DNA of 64,000 nucleotides from Apostichopus japonicus (lineage: Eukaryota > Echinodermata > Holothuroidea > Aspidochirotida > Stichopodidae). Shown here one piece after another: positions 34,722 to 47,600 of the stretch; position 1 is the stretch's first letter, and every line of letters starts with the position of its first letter. The translations under genes and the position numbers were made by a program. The DNA lies in contig NC_092563.1 in NCBI RefSeq assembly GCF_037975245.1, forward strand, positions 28,545,960-28,609,959. Reading direction: 5' to 3'. The notes under the pieces were generated by a model that did no database searches, was not told where the DNA came from, and saw only the letters and a program-made list of their open reading frames with translations.

Positions 34722-35048
34722 TAGATCATTTTTCCATAGAACTCTAATAGTAAAATACTAATGTCATTAAAAAGGGTGCAGCCAAAGGCTCCACTAATAT
34801 CAGTTACACAGCTGACAACTGGAAAATGTGGATTTTCACAGAAGAAAGTGATAAACAAAAGTTTTACTTTTAAATGAAGAACAAACTTTAGAACATAAAA
34901 CAAACAATCAAACATGAAATAATAATAACCTTGTGCTTTCACTGTTAGTCTAAATGGTTATAATTGTGGTAAATTTTGTGGTAATTATACTTTTAAGCAA
35001 ATTAAATTGCTTCACATATGTTAGGATTCCATTAAAGACAAAAACTTT

Positions 35049-35422
35049 CTTAAAGGCATTGAAGATTTGCCCCAATCCCTGTGCGGCCATCTGAAAAAGT
35101 TAACTTTCTTTTGCTTGCAAGTGACGTTTTGTTTGTGTCGCTACGAAATGCAGACAGTAATGAAACGTGATACCCTGTTATCTTTAGCTGGACCTGAGAT
35201 GTCCTTCGCTGTATCGTTTGTACACTGTGCTGTGGGTATTGACCGCAGCTGTATGTACTGACTGTACACTAGTGTCTAATTACCAATGGTAGCAAGCTGT
35301 GTGTGTGTATTTTCTGGGATGGATTGTGGTGTCAAACACTTCTGTTACACCTTATTCGAAAGTAGGTCAGATTACCGGCATTAGACGTTTCTTTTTGCAC
35401 GAGTCTTCACATCCTTTAAATG
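35049..35422. repeat. Dispersed repeat, copy B (uninterrupted)
   Basis: Reverse complement of 2404-3003 and lacking the MITE found there. It preserves the empty target TTATCTTTA at 35178-35186. Confidence 0.8.
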
Positions 35423-36428
35423 GCAGAAAGTTTTCCACTGACATTGCATTTAGAGCAAACACCAAGAAACCACCTTTCATTGAAATCCAATTTCATAATC
35501 CAAGAGAATAATTATGTGTTCAATTTTGTATAGCAGTTTTGAAGGCTCTTAACATTCCTTTATACTATGGTACCTGCATACAAAAACTGCTATACATCTT
35601 TGCCCATTTTGCATAGCATTCTGCAATGCGATACCGGATAAATTATTCCCTCAGTCTTCCTATGTTTTCATTAGCATGGTTGAAAGTTCTATATATATAA
35701 TTCTTCATTTCCAGTGTAAGTTTTACATCTCTATAAGCAAACATTATGGTCATTAGCTCTTTTACAAAAGTTTCAACACATTCAGTATAACAGCATTACT
35801 GTACTGACATTTAAGCAAGATTGATGGCAGTTGTGCATATATTTCATAGAACAAGGTGAAGAACAATGTTGGTTGACAAACCACATTAACATGATACAAT
35901 TTAGGGTACAGTATGCATGCCTGAGTGATTTTATATACAAAGGGGGGGGGGGGGGAGGGGGCCTCAGATACCCTTAAGACCTCTTAAAATCAACCTTACA
36001 GTTTTGAGTTTGCTGGTGTTGCATTACCAGGAACTTGTCACATTTTGTAATCAGTTCACCTTGCAAAATGGTTCTATAAAGTTAACTAAAATATGACAAG
36101 AGGTATAGTTGCAGGATGTGCAAAGATACAGCTAAAAAAATGGGAGTGTTGAAGTAATTTACATGGAGTAAATAATGGCTAAGATGAGTGGAGTATTTTA
36201 TTGCAGTTTTAAATAAAATGATGCAACAAAGACCACCAACTTCCAATCCCTCCACCTTCCAACTTCAACTGGATTGGTGACAAACAATAAAATCTGTCAA
36301 AATCTGAATGATTAAAAGAAAACCATGAATTTTTCCAGAGAATATTTTGGTGGTTAAAGTTGCATAGACTTAGTGTCAGCTACTACAACCAGGAATACCA
36401 ATTTGATTTACTGTTTGTTGAGGCAGGT
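35423..36428. other. Intergenic and probable NUDT7-like 3' flank
   Basis: AT-rich; a G-run tract at 35942-35961. No gene seen. The left part of 36100-36428 may be 3' untranslated sequence of the NUDT7-like gene. Confidence 0.4.
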
Positions 36429-37226
36429 TTAGAGTTTTGCTTTTTGAACGGCCTGCTGTTGAAGTTGCTTGGACATCCTTCTCCTTTCTCCACAAATGTC
36501 CATATATGTGGAAATGCACAATACTGAGAACGAAACAACAAAACCGACTTCAAGATCTTCCCTGTTGAAGGTCGTCTCCATCTGGTATCCTGGGTCTTTC
36601 TTATAGATGACACAAGCGACAGATATACATATATAAGCTGTAAGACCAAATATCACTGGTACCAATTTCTTGCCATCGTGACGTCTTTGGAAGAAGTGTA
36701 TGTACTCGAAACGTCCTGGCCAGTTCATGAATGTAGAATGATGGTATTTCTTTGAGAGAAACATCGCAACTGGAACACTGAACACTTGTTGTACTTCTTG
36801 TTGGTTTATAACCACTCTAGTCAGGCAGTCATCAGGAACAAATCCAACCACTGGTATTACAATTAAAGAATTAATTGAAAACATTGGGGGCAATCTGGAT
36901 ACAACTTGAACATCTTGGGGAGGGATGCCAATCTCTTCCTGCGTTTCTCTAAGCGCAGTTTCTATATCGTCTTTGTCTTCCGGGTCTCTCTTACCACCTG
37001 GAAAAGACACTTCCCCTGGGGCTGTCCTCAAATTTTCTGATCGTCGCGTCAATAATACATGTAACTGATTCTGCTTAAAAAATAATGGTACAAGCACAGC
37101 AGCCCTTGCTCCATCTCGTTTGAACTGTGGATTTTGACTTATGAAGTCTCCTGAATCCTGACTAAGAAGATTCTTAGTAACCTTCTCTTTCGAAAGGTGA
37201 TGCGAAAATGAAGCAAAACTCATCAT
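36429..37226 (-). CDS. NUDT7: Peroxisomal coenzyme A diphosphatase, NUDT7-like
   Basis: A single exon of 265 codons. NUDT7/NUDT8-family Nudix hydrolases split CoA and acyl-CoAs into 3',5'-ADP and phosphopantetheine. The CoA-subfamily signature is present at residues 58-78 (LLTRRSENLRTAPGEVSFPG plus G), followed by the Nudix box GGKRDPEDKDDIETALRETQ then EEIGI (77-101), with the metal-binding RETQEE. The region GRFEYIHFF to LTAYICISVACVIY matches the C-terminal half of NUDT7. The last three residues are AKL, a type 1 peroxisome-targeting signal, favouring NUDT7 over mitochondrial NUDT8. The frame extends nine codons upstream, but only from a TTG; the first ATGs are 37226 and 37223. It is slightly longer than human NUDT7, with a hydrophobic stretch, VGFVVSFSVLCIS, near the C-terminus. 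Confidence 0.9.
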   Translation of the reverse strand: MMSFASFSHHLSKEKVTKNLLSQDSGDFISQNPQFKRDGARAAVLVPLFFKQNQLHVLLTRRSENLRTAPGEVSFPGGKRDPEDKDDIETALRETQEEIGIPPQDVQVVSRLPPMFSINSLIVIPVVGFVPDDCLTRVVINQQEVQQVFSVPVAMFLSKKYHHSTFMNWPGRFEYIHFFQRRHDGKKLVPVIFGLTAYICISVACVIYKKDPGYQMETTFNREDLEVGFVVSFSVLCISTYMDICGERRRMSKQLQQQAVQKAKL

Positions 37227-38258
37227 TTTTTCCCAGAACCTGGATTTAGTCAAATTAAGATGTAGCTAAAACGCGGCGACAACTTCTATTTCGTTTAACT
37301 GGACCAACGTTCAGAAATTAAAGTTACGCAATAGGCATGAACAACCCTTGACCTATTTGTCCGCGAAAATGAAACTGACTTCAGAGTTCAGTATAGAAAA
37401 TAATACTTTTGCGAAGTCTGCATCGTTCTAGATATTGGTTGGATACTCTGTACTGTCTTCTATTGATGTTGTAAGTTATATAATTACAATAATACGATAT
37501 GACGCTTTTGTCGTTCAACGTTTCCTCAAATTTATTGCCGTTCGATCGTCATATAACAATAATACGTTGGTAACACTTGAATTGCACTTCGCAAAAATAC
37601 TGAGTGTAGAACTAGACATAATTAATAACGTTAGGCAGTTAGGGCCTATCTGCTCTGTTACCAATGCCAAAGTGTGCAGTATCTATTGCTTGGTGTAGCC
37701 TTCACTAAGTTATAATGATACAGTTAAGTTAGCTGTAGCATTAAAATGTATTCATTAATAATCCCCGTAATACTGCTTGTATCCACTCACGATCAGCCCC
37801 CAGACAACACAGAAGCATATTTACATCAAACTCAAAGAATTAACAGTTTGAATTTGGTTGTTGTGCCATTAACTTCATCAAATGTATCTTTAGTTTAAGG
37901 CCTACACACCTATCTTTCTTTCTTGTTCCCGACACGTCCAAATGTTCACCTGACATCAGACATTTGGGTATGCTGAATGCACATAATGCTAAAGGTTGTC
38001 AGAAAATACTTAAAAAGAACATTCAACATGTAAAATCCAACTTGAACATTGAGTGAAAGTTTGGGTTTTTAAAGTTCACTGTTTCTTTCTTTCACTTAAC
38101 TACAGATTATAAACCTGGACATGAAACCACATGTCACTGCATTGACTCATATTAAATTTGGTGGAAATAAATGCAGTTCAAAGAAACAGACTTGACCTAG
38201 ATTCTGTCTGGATTAGTCTGTAAAGAAATATTTATATGTTTATTGATTCCCATTTCAG
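37227..38258. promoter_or_regulatory. Shared intergenic region between divergent genes
   Basis: NUDT7-like (minus) and SHCBP1-like (plus) start codons lie about 1.06 kb apart, head to head. A 3' splice site (CCCATTTCAG) ends at 38258, so the SHCBP1-like transcript begins in an untranslated exon somewhere in this region. No specific promoter element stands out. Confidence 0.45.
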
Positions 38259-38284
38259 TGTGATAATTACCATCACTGGCTATC

Positions 38285-38611
38285 ATGGCGGAACCAAGCA
38301 ATGAGAACGTAAAAAGAACATTGTCTGAGTTAGAGGATGATGAGGCTTGTATTTCACCATCATTTATCAAGTCAGACAACGTAACACCGGCCAAAAGGAA
38401 AAAGTCTGTATCTTCAGGACTTCCAGAGGTGTTTGAAATGGATGAGTTAACTCACGACCAAAGACTTGCAGCGTATCTAACCATATTCCAACAATGTACT
38501 CCTGCTATGGTCATTGCTGCTTTAGCTGAATGCATGAGAGAAAATATTGCAAAGACTGGGTGGAGAGCTGTCTGGAAACCTACAGAATTCTCAAGTTTCA
38601 TTCTGGTTCAG
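38285..38611 (+). CDS. SHCBP1: SHCBP1-like coding exon 1
   Basis: ATG at 38285; the exon itself starts at 38259. It encodes 109 residues and ends in CAG before GTATTGCAG, phase 0. The start MAEPSNENVK is followed by a KRTLSEL / AKRKK basic segment, a possible nuclear signal. Confidence 0.9.
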
Positions 38612-41600
38612 GTATTGCAGTCATCTTTCAAATTTATGAAGGGATAATTTATGATATGATAATTAAGGCTTGATTGTTAATGAAATTGATTGTTACGGTA
38701 CACAAGTATGCTACGTTATTTCTTTAATACATCAGGGCACCATCACAGAAGAATAAAATACAGTAAGAAAACCTGCAGCCATTCTGGTGGCTTTGAGATT
38801 CAATTCGACCTTCTTTGTGAAATGTGATTGGGGCTTGTGAACAATCTACTATAATTTCAGAAAATAGAATTTCTGAAATGTCTTGATAAATCTTGCATTT
38901 TTCAATGGTCAATTTTTCTCTGTTTTCCTGTTATTTACTACAATTTGACGATGTCATTTAAACAATTTACCCAGGTGATAAACTGGTAGATTACACTGAA
39001 AACAGATCTAAGCACAATCACATCAAATAATTAACTATTGGTGGGTTGATTAATGAACTATAGACTGAGTATGCTATTGACTTCAACAAAATCTATGGCC
39101 TAGGCCTAGTCTATCTTACTTTGTAATTCTGGTCTCCCAATTAGGTCAAAAGCATTTCTAAACTTTCTATCCAGTTCTTCAACTTTTCTGTACAATTCAT
39201 ATCTTCTGTATATTTGTACATATTACTGATAGTTATTATGTGATAGTAAAAGTTTTAAAAAGCTATTTCCACTTATAATCAAGCACCTTGTGATGTTCGC
39301 TTGACTATAAATGTTGGATAAGCAGTTTGCTAATTTTTTTTTATATTTTGACTATAAATATTGACAGGTAGAGGAAGCCCCAGTATCAGATGGTTTCCAA
39401 GCACTCATTAGGATTGATGATAGTGCACTGGCAGTGGAATCAGATGATGAAGGGGAAGGACAGACATCGCGATCGGCCATCGAGACATATTTAGGTGTCC
39501 ATGATAACACAGTATCATTGACTGAACTGAGTCCAGTTTATGATGAAAGTGGATATCTAGATGATACAGCCTTGGCCTTAGAACACTTGAGGTATGAACC
39601 CAAATTGTAGAGGGAAAGAATGTATGAAGCTAACTTTTTTGCTATTTAGGTTTTGAAATGCTGAACATTTGGTCCACAGTTTTATCAAAAATTGTATTTT
39701 TCTCTTGGTGAAGGGGGAGAGATAGTGGAAGGGAATTGGTCATGGATGTGTTTATAGTGTGAGATGAAATACCATATGGTAACCAGTTCTACTGAACATT
39801 ACTTAGCAAGTAGTATGCCCAACACATGTTGATCAAAGGTATTTGTTTACTATGTTAAGTGTTTACAAGGGAACATCAAGCTGTATGTACATGTATGTAC
39901 AGTATGTATATGCATGTATGTACTTTAGATCCTCCTGCAAGCAGGAACTCTCGAAGAAGCGTCATTGGCTAATCAAAGCCGCAAGCTGACCAAAGTCAGT
40001 CTCTTACATTCATATTAAACATCCATGATTATGAATTGTCAATTGTCAACAACTCTGTAACTGGACGACACACATTAATCTTGGAGTGACTCGAACCGGG
40101 GACCTTATGATTAGAAGTCACCGGCATTAACCACTGAGCTAACGCTCCAAGCTGTAAAGGGAAACAGTTGTTATGTCACATTATGATCCCGAACGTGACA
40201 TTTAATCTGAAGGCCCCTATTTCATAAAGTTCTGATTTTCTCTGCCAGGTAGATAGTTACCTGATCGTCCATCTATCTTACACACTTAAGTATTGTCTTT
40301 ATGTGTCCAATCAGATTTTTCATGAAGTACCTTTGGAGACTTTCAGATGAGGAAGATGAAGGAAGCTACAGTTTTCTGGAAAGAACTTTGGTACCCCGCC
40401 TTAAATTGTAAGTAATTGTCATAGTTTTCATCTAGATATGCAAATTCAAACTTCCTTATTTAAAGTATCAGAGGCTATACTGCCAGATATATGTATTTAC
40501 ACATGAATATATCTCTGCAATTACATATTTGGGGACCAATAAGAAAAGAGGATTTTTCTTTTTTCTTTTAATGGGAGAAATAAATTACATTTTAACTGAC
40601 TGTAAATGGTCTACTGCATACATATGTTTCTCATGCTATCAATTCATATTAAGATATTTTAATCCTTATATCTTCAGCTACTATGAAATGTCATCAGATG
40701 TACTTCCTGAGAGCCTTGTCGTAGTCTACACAGAATGTATGAAAGAGTACAAAGAGAAAAGAGTACTTTTGTCAAAAATGCAGTCACAGTTATCTGACAG
40801 CGACTCAGAATGTGAGGATCTTAATGAAAGTCGTATCGCTTTAAGTATCATGGCTGTTCATCAGGAGCTGGAGGCGTTGGAAACTAAAATGGAACGTATG
40901 GAGAACCCAACCCTCAGGTAAGTGAAAACAGATGAATATATATGCCAACATTATGCAAATATCATCAGATATTACAAAATGTTTCTCAAGATTTCTCAAG
41001 ATAGATTCATACATGTGTTTATTTCCTTTTTCAATAAAATTTTTAGAAAAACACATTTTTGTTTGTTTGTTAAATCTTTGTATCATCTCAGGTGCTATTG
41101 GTTATAAAATCCCTTTAAAAGTGTTTTCATTAGCTTGAATACTCCAGAGAATAATTAATACTATGTCATTGTAAAAGATGCTACCCAGTTTTTTCTTACA
41201 CTTCAGTAACCACACATTTTGATAGAGTAAACAATTCAGAGCTATAACTGCTACACAAAATTTGGACACTGAATTATTCTCTGTTAAAGTATGTTGATAT
41301 GAATTTCAGTGTATGAATTATTCAAAGTTACAATCAAATCAAATCCATTTATAACTTGATCTTTAGGTTTCATTTTGGGAAGAAATCTGGACATATTTCC
41401 CAGTTAGATCAATTGCAGTCTTACAGTATTTTGAGTAATACTCAGTTGGCTTTATTGGTAAAGTAAAATTGTGTTGTCATGGCGATGGTTATATGAGTTC
41501 AGATGATGGAATGGTGGTATCTAGATGCAGTGTTAAGATTTAAGATTGTGGTTGGTGATCTGTTCAGGATGCTTTATGAAATCAGGATTCAATCTAACAT

Positions 41601-44600
41601 ACATCAAGTGCATGGGAAGCTGGGGATTGCAATATAGGAGGGTTAATGCTTAAATATCAATTAAATTTCCATCAATCAGAAAATGAGCTCTTAGTATGGA
41701 GGGGTAATTGTTAAAAGCATGTATGTATAGTATGTGTGCTGTGCAATGTATTATTTCATGATAGCTATATATGTATCTGTATGGTAAATATGTATTGCGT
41801 ACATATATGGTATTTTGTTTACAGTAAATTGGTATTCTGTACTATCTATACTGCATGTGATATCGTACAGAGTTCCTCAGAGATTTATCTGCTATATTCC
41901 CATGCCTGTTTGCTAAAACCCTTTGTAGTTTGCTTCACTCATACTGTTATTATTTACTTAAATACCAGTCGTCTCCAAACACAGAGCCTTTGAATAACTG
42001 AAAACCAACTGCATGATTTTCATCATGACCAAAGCAATACTTGCAAAACCATCAACAACGCTTATATATGTGGGTGGGATGCAGTGTTCCTAAGCTATAG
42101 GTATAGAATTTTGAGCTAGAAAAGACTGGCAGGATATGTAGAACATTGAGCTAGCTGTGCAGTATTATCTATGAGAGAATAGACAGGCTATGACTTCATT
42201 GAGATAGTGTCCATTATTGTTTAACAGTCATTTTAGTTCATCTATCGTCTTAATTGAAAGTTCTGCAACACGAAACCATTGGTGAAGCAGGCTGGTTTTG
42301 TGTAGAAGGGGTGGAGGACAGGGGGTCGGTAAGAGGTGGGGAAGATGGTGGGGTGGGATGTGGAGAGAGTGAAAGGCTTACATCTCAATGGTCATGTATC
42401 TTAAATTGAGTTTTCAATGCTAGCAATGGTTATACGTTGTATTTGATAATACTTGTATTTGTATACACACATACTACAGTCATACTCATACTGTAATTAT
42501 ACGTTCATACATTTCCTTGTCCGTACATTGCATATCGTGGCTGTAACCATACAATAGGGTGAAGATATTGCTGCTTGCAATGTCGATCAATGACAGACAC
42601 TAGTCCTTGTAATATGTCTGCTGTTGTATGATGTACAATATTGTAACATTGCAAGGTAATGCTCTGTATTAATTCCATCATTGCACAGTAATCAATCTGG
42701 GAGGTGTACACAAGTAGTTGATAAGTACTATAACACCACAGAGTGGTATGTGGGCAGTGCAGAATGAGTAGCCATGTTGCACACTGAGGGCAGACATGTG
42801 TCTCATACTGATACCAATTTGCTGATAATTGCAGGTCTTGAATTTCATAATTGTAGCTACTTGATAAAAAGTGCCAGTGCCTGAATAATATATCTACTCA
42901 AAATCCCACTGGCATTTCTCGAGTTGACACAATTCAGCCGCATTTCTACTGGCATTTAGCCAGTGAATGACCTGGATTTCGAGGCAGACTACTTGTAATA
43001 TAAATTGGCGTACATTGTAGGATTTGTGGCAGAGACAACAAGACATAAATACCCAACAGAAATTGATATCAAGAAAATAATAAATGATAAGAAATGCATG
43101 GATTGGTCTTGTAGAAATGTGTAAATATTGTCTTTTGATAACAACACTGACACAGTCACTTCACTTTGTTGGCTCCCATACTAAACACAACTACTTTATG
43201 ACACATGTATCTTTTATGAAGGAGGTACTGTGGTGACTATAAGCCTACTGATGTGTAAAGTCTGTAAACAAAGTCCAAATATCAGGTCTTTATCAGAGGA
43301 ACAAGTCACCAACACACTGGCCAGAGATGTCAAGATCGAATACTATCCAATATGCTTACATTGCAACCAAAGGTCACCACCAGGTTTTTGCAAAGTACTG
43401 GAATGGCCAAGGCTTAGCTAACTCAATAACTAGTGTTTGGATAATTGACAGGATGAGCCCTGAATTCCACAAAGGAAAACCAAAAATGTACAAATGAATG
43501 CTTTTACCTACTCTACTTCATGATGGAGTTTATCCAATAAAGCAGTGTTTTTACACTTCCTTTTTCCATACCTCGGAATCCCCCCACCCCCCTTAGCCTC
43601 CTTCCACTGGTCCTGGATTGAACTCCATGCTACTGACTCTTTCTGTCTAAAGCCCTGATTCCAATTAGCACATTTCTGACCTCTCAGCTTGAGAGATATC
43701 CACTAAAGTATATAGGTGAGGGCAACTGTCAAAATTTGATGCTTAAATTAAAGATGTAATATACTCATTAATTAGTGAAAGTGTGAAATTAATTCATACA
43801 GTTAGTAGCTGTGATATCATTAAAGAAACAGCTGCTAACCATACCATAAAAGAGGGCAATACTGTGCTTGTGCTGGTTGGTGGGATGGAATATTAATTCA
43901 ACTGAAACCTGAAAGAATTATATATCACCCTCGTTATCAGCAGAGTGTAGCGGGTTCATTTTGTTGTCATATTGCCAAAGGCTGGCTAAATGACAAAATT
44001 TGAAAAGAAATTGGCTATATTAATTTAGATATATTTTTTGTTATATTGTTGGAAATAATGACATAGCTGAAATGAACTTTGATTGATCAAACTTCCTTTT
44101 TCTACAGGAAATCAAGCATTTGTCATTTCAAGATTTAGGAAAGGACTTTGATTTTTTTTATTATCTCAATTTGTGGGTGATAAAGTACCAAATTACATTT
44201 TCTTCTGTCTACTAGCAACTATATACATCAGGTCTCACACATGTAAAGAAGGCAAATAACATCTTGTGGTTTATAATAATGTAAGAATCAATGCAATAGT
44301 TTTCCTTTAAAAGGCAATGTGATTTCCTGTCCTAGTCTTATACAACGATAGCACAATAAACGTTAAATATACCACAATGGAATGGCCAACAAAAAGGGAC
44401 AATTTGTAGTTCCCCTTCAACCATACTTTGTAATCAATTCTATTGTGTATTGGGATATTGAACACTGTGGTTTTTTACAATTCTTTATCTCAAATAATGA
44501 GCTGGCTATTCAAGCTGGACTAGTCTTCTCAGAAATAGTGACCAAAGTGGTCCACAAGTTTGATTGAATAATGCAGAGTACTTAATTACTCAGTACATAT

Positions 44601-47600
44601 ATTATTAATATCTAATGTTGCTGGGCTTACCCACCCACCATATGTGAATGTTTGCTTGTCTGCCCACATCGTCCACATGTAGGAAGATATTTTTATTTTT
44701 TTGGCTACTGTTAGTTTTAGGAAAGAGAAATAGTTCTAATTTAATTTGAAAGAATTGACAAAAACTGAAAATTGTAATATTTAGACAAATTGTAGGTAAA
44801 TGACTCTGGTAGAGAATGAAACCAATGCATACAATAAATAATACCCATTTTCTTGTGGTGGTTTAATGATCTAATGATCAGATTTAGAATTTACTAAACA
44901 AGATCTAAATAACGACAAGTTCGTTTACACCTCTGTAAAATCCTTCGCTAAGTTAAATTGAGTTGATGCAAACCGACGCTTTTTAAGTTCAGATAAATCT
45001 AACACCGCACCAAGGTGTACTTTCAGAGTCAACCGATTTGGTTTCCTCGAGGTTCAGCAACTTTCAAGTTACAAAACCATTCCCTGATTTGTAGAGGTCT
45101 GCACCTTTCTCTTTTAACCATTCCCACTAAAAAATTTGCAATCTCAACTTTATTTTTGCCATATGACATCCTTTCATATCACCTTCCCATTTTACATAAC
45201 CTAGTTACAATTGCAATTTTATCTTCAATAAACACATTAGTTTTGCAAAATCTAGTTTTCATTTCCCCCATAAATCTTGGCAACTTGTTTCTGCACTTAT
45301 GAATTTACTGACATTACTTGAGTATTAACTCACTGCTCTAACATATATATGTACTGTGTACACTGTGAACTGTTACAGTGACAATGTGATGAATGTGTAG
45401 ACAACATAGTGAGAAACATACTCTGCTGTACACACCAACAACATTTGATAATGTACATGTATACATATAGTGTGCACTCAAAGATCTGGTTGTGAGAATT
45501 CATGTCCTATAGTAGTAGCATTCCATTTATTCTATTGAGCATTTAGGGCCAATGTAATATGAGTGCATCATGATAGATTGTAACCTTTCCATCCATCTTG
45601 ACAGTAAATCTAGTGATTTTGTTTGGTTTTGAGCCTTGTCTTGGGGACAAGGGCGGCGGAAGCACTTTTAATCTGGGGGGGCACCAACGTCGAAGGGCAC
45701 TTTGCAGAAATTCGATTGGACTGATGCAGCCTGATATTTAGTACTCTTCATAACTCTTATTGTATTATCTTATTTGCGTATACACATCACTCCATCAACG
45801 CCACCCCCCACCCCCCCTCAAGGAAACAATGCATACTAGAACTGCAGTATCTAATGTGCAAATTGGGAAACAAGGAAAACGACAAAATGAGGTGAAATCA
45901 TTATAAAGTCCAAGTCCCTGCACAGGCGATCGATACATGCATGAAAGCAAATGAAATATGTCAAAATACTGAAAGAAAAGTAATTTTCTATGTGTTTTTC
46001 AATGGTTAAACTGATATTATTATGATCATTATTATTGTAACGACTTTGCCAATAATTATAACCAATTTGGAAGGGTTATAACACGGCAAATGATTGTATG
46101 TTATTGACATGCGATGTAATAACCAACGCATGCCTATATGATGTGCACATTAACATGTTGAATGCGCGCGCAGCGCGCGAACAATTTTGGTAATATTTTT
46201 CAGGCAAGTTGTTACAGCCCCCCCCCCCCAAATCAAATTGGGCTCCTACGCCTGTGGTAGTAAACATTTAAAACTTCCCGAAACATTTCATTCGACGTGG
46301 GTTTCGCTTTGTAAACTCTTTTTATTTAGAAATTTTTATGTAGAAAAAGGGCACATTTTTAATCTGAGGAAAAGTGGGGGGGCATGTGCCCCCTGTGCCC
46401 CCCGGTTCCGCCGCCCTTGCTTGGGGAGTTTGATGACAATAAGTCTATAATTTAGGGACTTGAGATTTGAGTCCATATATGATTTGGACATGTATGCCCG
46501 CCCATGTCATGTAGTCACAGCATGTGATATGTACCACCACCCCTGACACACAGACAAATGTTTAATTATCGTCTTGATGAAACCATTTGTTCTCAAGCCA
46601 GTGACTCATTATCTTTATACTTGATGACATTATAGCTCCAAATGTATTGAGCCTGACAGTAGTGCGGTATGTCATCTTGTATACATGTACACTACCTGAC
46701 ACATGCATCAATATTTGGCCATAAAGCCTTCAGCTTTCTATACTCAATCTTTTCAATTAGTTTTGTATATCAAAATGGGCAGAATATAAGCCAAGTGACA
46801 TCATGGGAGATCCCCAAAAAGGAACCAATTGCAGTTTGAATTATCATTTGGTTGATTCCACTGTATTTCATAGTGTTTACTCTTTGTTTATCTTTTAGGG
46901 TGGCTTAATACCCATTTTTGGACTTTCATAATATATATATAATATAGGCATAAACATGGGCATACTGTTTGACAGAGGAACACTAAAAGGGATTTTTTTG
47001 TATTGCATAATATTTAGGAATCACAAGCCAATGCATCCAGCTTGTACATCAACTTGATAATTTACACTGGAAACAAAATAAATTCAGAGAGAAGAACCTC
47101 AATCTTTTGATGATATGTAAGAACTAATTAGTGATATGACAAAGAAACTGCATTTCTAGTTTTGATTCAAATAGATGAAAAGGAATTTTACAATTTTATT
47201 CAAGTTTAGAAAGTTTCCAATGAAGCTGAATGACCTAGCTTGAAACAATTGGTTCAATTAGCAATGTAGGGGAAAATGATTACAAAAACTAAATATTGTA
47301 AAGAATACATTGTACCTTTCAGGAGGCAAAGGTTAATCTGTGTGATTGTGTGTGTGTATGGGACACCTTAGATTGAGAGCCCTTAGCCCAGGGTTGTCCA
47401 ACCTTTTGCAGAGGAGGGCCACATGGAATGATTATGATGAAGGAGGGGGCCGCATGAACCCTACACTCGATTTTTCGATTTTTTTCAGCCGCCCCCCCTC
47501 CGCTAAGTGAGTGTCACACAAACTGACCTGTATGCAGTTTTTTGGACCCAGAAGGTTCAAATGATTGATTATATAGCCTCAAGTTGTTATCAATAAATCT

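Noticed and set aside
34679-34942. Minus-strand open frame ending in repeated Ile-Tyr
   Set aside because: The tail is the AT microsatellite; no homology or splice support.
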